A DNA stretch of 64,000 nucleotides from Candidatus Chloroploca sp. Khr17 (GTDB lineage Bacteria; Chloroflexota; Chloroflexia; Chloroflexales; Chloroflexaceae). The notes beneath the pieces are model-generated. The model saw only the letters and a list, made by a program, of their open reading frames with translations. It did not search any database and was not told where the DNA came from. The position numbers were made by a program, and so were the translations under genes. The stretch lies in the NCBI RefSeq assembly GCF_004138165.1, contig NZ_RYFF01000028.1:16817-80816 (forward strand), written 5' to 3'. Positions 63,915 through 64,000 of the stretch are shown one piece after another (position 1 is the first letter of the stretch; every line of letters starts with the position of its first letter).

Positions 63915-64000
63915 CAATTCCAGGGCTCTCCCGCACTTTCCGTGCAGGAGGCGTCGCTCAGGAAGCGCGAGCGAGGACGCGGCGACGGAGCAGGTCAAAC
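63915..64000 (+). ncRNA. Possible structured RNA, cut by the window end
   Basis: Downstream of the promoter the sequence GGGCTCTCCCGCACTTTCC, then GGAGGCGTCGCTC pairing with GAGCGAGGACGC, is GC-rich and hairpin-forming and has no start codon with a Shine-Dalgarno. The opening GGGCTCTCCCGCA resembles the 5' end of short bacterial signal-recognition-particle RNAs, but the diagnostic part would lie beyond the edge. It may equally be a structured 5' leader. Confidence 0.3.

Noticed and set aside
63909..63925. A tRNA-like T-loop (GGTTCAATTCC)
   Set aside because: The bases on both sides do not pair as a T stem and there is no matching acceptor or anticodon arm upstream.

Overview
The window looks like a chromosomal segment of a Chloroflexota bacterium, most likely a Chloroflexia/Chloroflexales relative. 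This is inferred from gene content and moderately high GC, not from a marker gene: a V4R-domain protein, a ParB-like/universal-stress fusion, a SURF1 protein, a tungsten aldehyde oxidoreductase and a type I-D CRISPR system. Anaerobic enzymes (Hdr-Mvh, aldehyde:ferredoxin oxidoreductase, GlpABC) sit beside a cytochrome-oxidase assembly factor, so a facultative lifestyle is plausible. No rRNA, tRNA, transposase or integrase was seen.

Layout. 0.2-8.2 kb (+): one operon hdrC-hdrB-hdrA-mvhD-mvhG-mvhA-maturation protease-cNMP-binding protein, which encodes a soluble electron-bifurcating heterodisulfide reductase/[NiFe]-hydrogenase complex. It ends at a strong bidirectional terminator shared with a convergent CoA-disulfide-reductase-like flavoprotein. 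9.5-19.8 kb: hemolysin-III protein, ParB-like/Usp fusion, V4R protein, aldehyde ferredoxin oxidoreductase, a MoaD/unknown gene pair, an MFS transporter, a pilin-like protein with a lectin-like domain, and a CPBP protease.

20.0-36.2 kb: a complete type I-D CRISPR-Cas locus. All genes and the array are on the minus strand: cas10d-csc2-csc1-cas3'-cas6-cas4-cas1-cas2, leader, then 81 repeats of 37 bp with 80 spacers. The last, leader-distal repeat is degenerate. One spacer is present twice. An internal start with a good Shine-Dalgarno in cas10d predicts a Cas11d small subunit. A 49-residue reading frame precedes cas10d, and a WYL regulator plus a truncated helix-turn-helix gene follow upstream. 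The island is bracketed by a 57-bp direct repeat: a fragment of an SLC13-type transporter gene at 19.8 kb matches the intact gene at 38.1 kb.

38-52 kb: housekeeping and accessory genes: SLC13/TrkA-C transporter, mnmE, O-antigen-ligase-like protein, SURF1, inositol-monophosphatase-like protein, surE, MntR-like regulator, DUF2892 protein with a Crp/Fnr regulator, an orphan BmpA-type ABC permease beside a frameshifted histidine-kinase remnant, a hexapeptide acyltransferase, a DUF1405 protein and an unknown protein. Intergenic spaces carry dispersed palindromes, a ~128-bp repeat family and a GC-rich 41-bp tandem repeat.

52.2-63.7 kb (-): a glycerol/dihydroxyacetone operon glpF-dhaK-dhaL-glpK-glpA-glpB-glpC-dhaM, preceded by a DhaR-like activator gene. 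Glycerol enters by GlpF, is phosphorylated by GlpK and oxidised by GlpABC; dihydroxyacetone is phosphorylated by DhaKL with phosphate relayed by the EIIA-HPr protein DhaM. TGTTGCA palindromes lie on both sides of the regulator gene. At the right edge a good promoter leads into GC-rich, hairpin-forming sequence that may be the start of a structured RNA cut off by the window.
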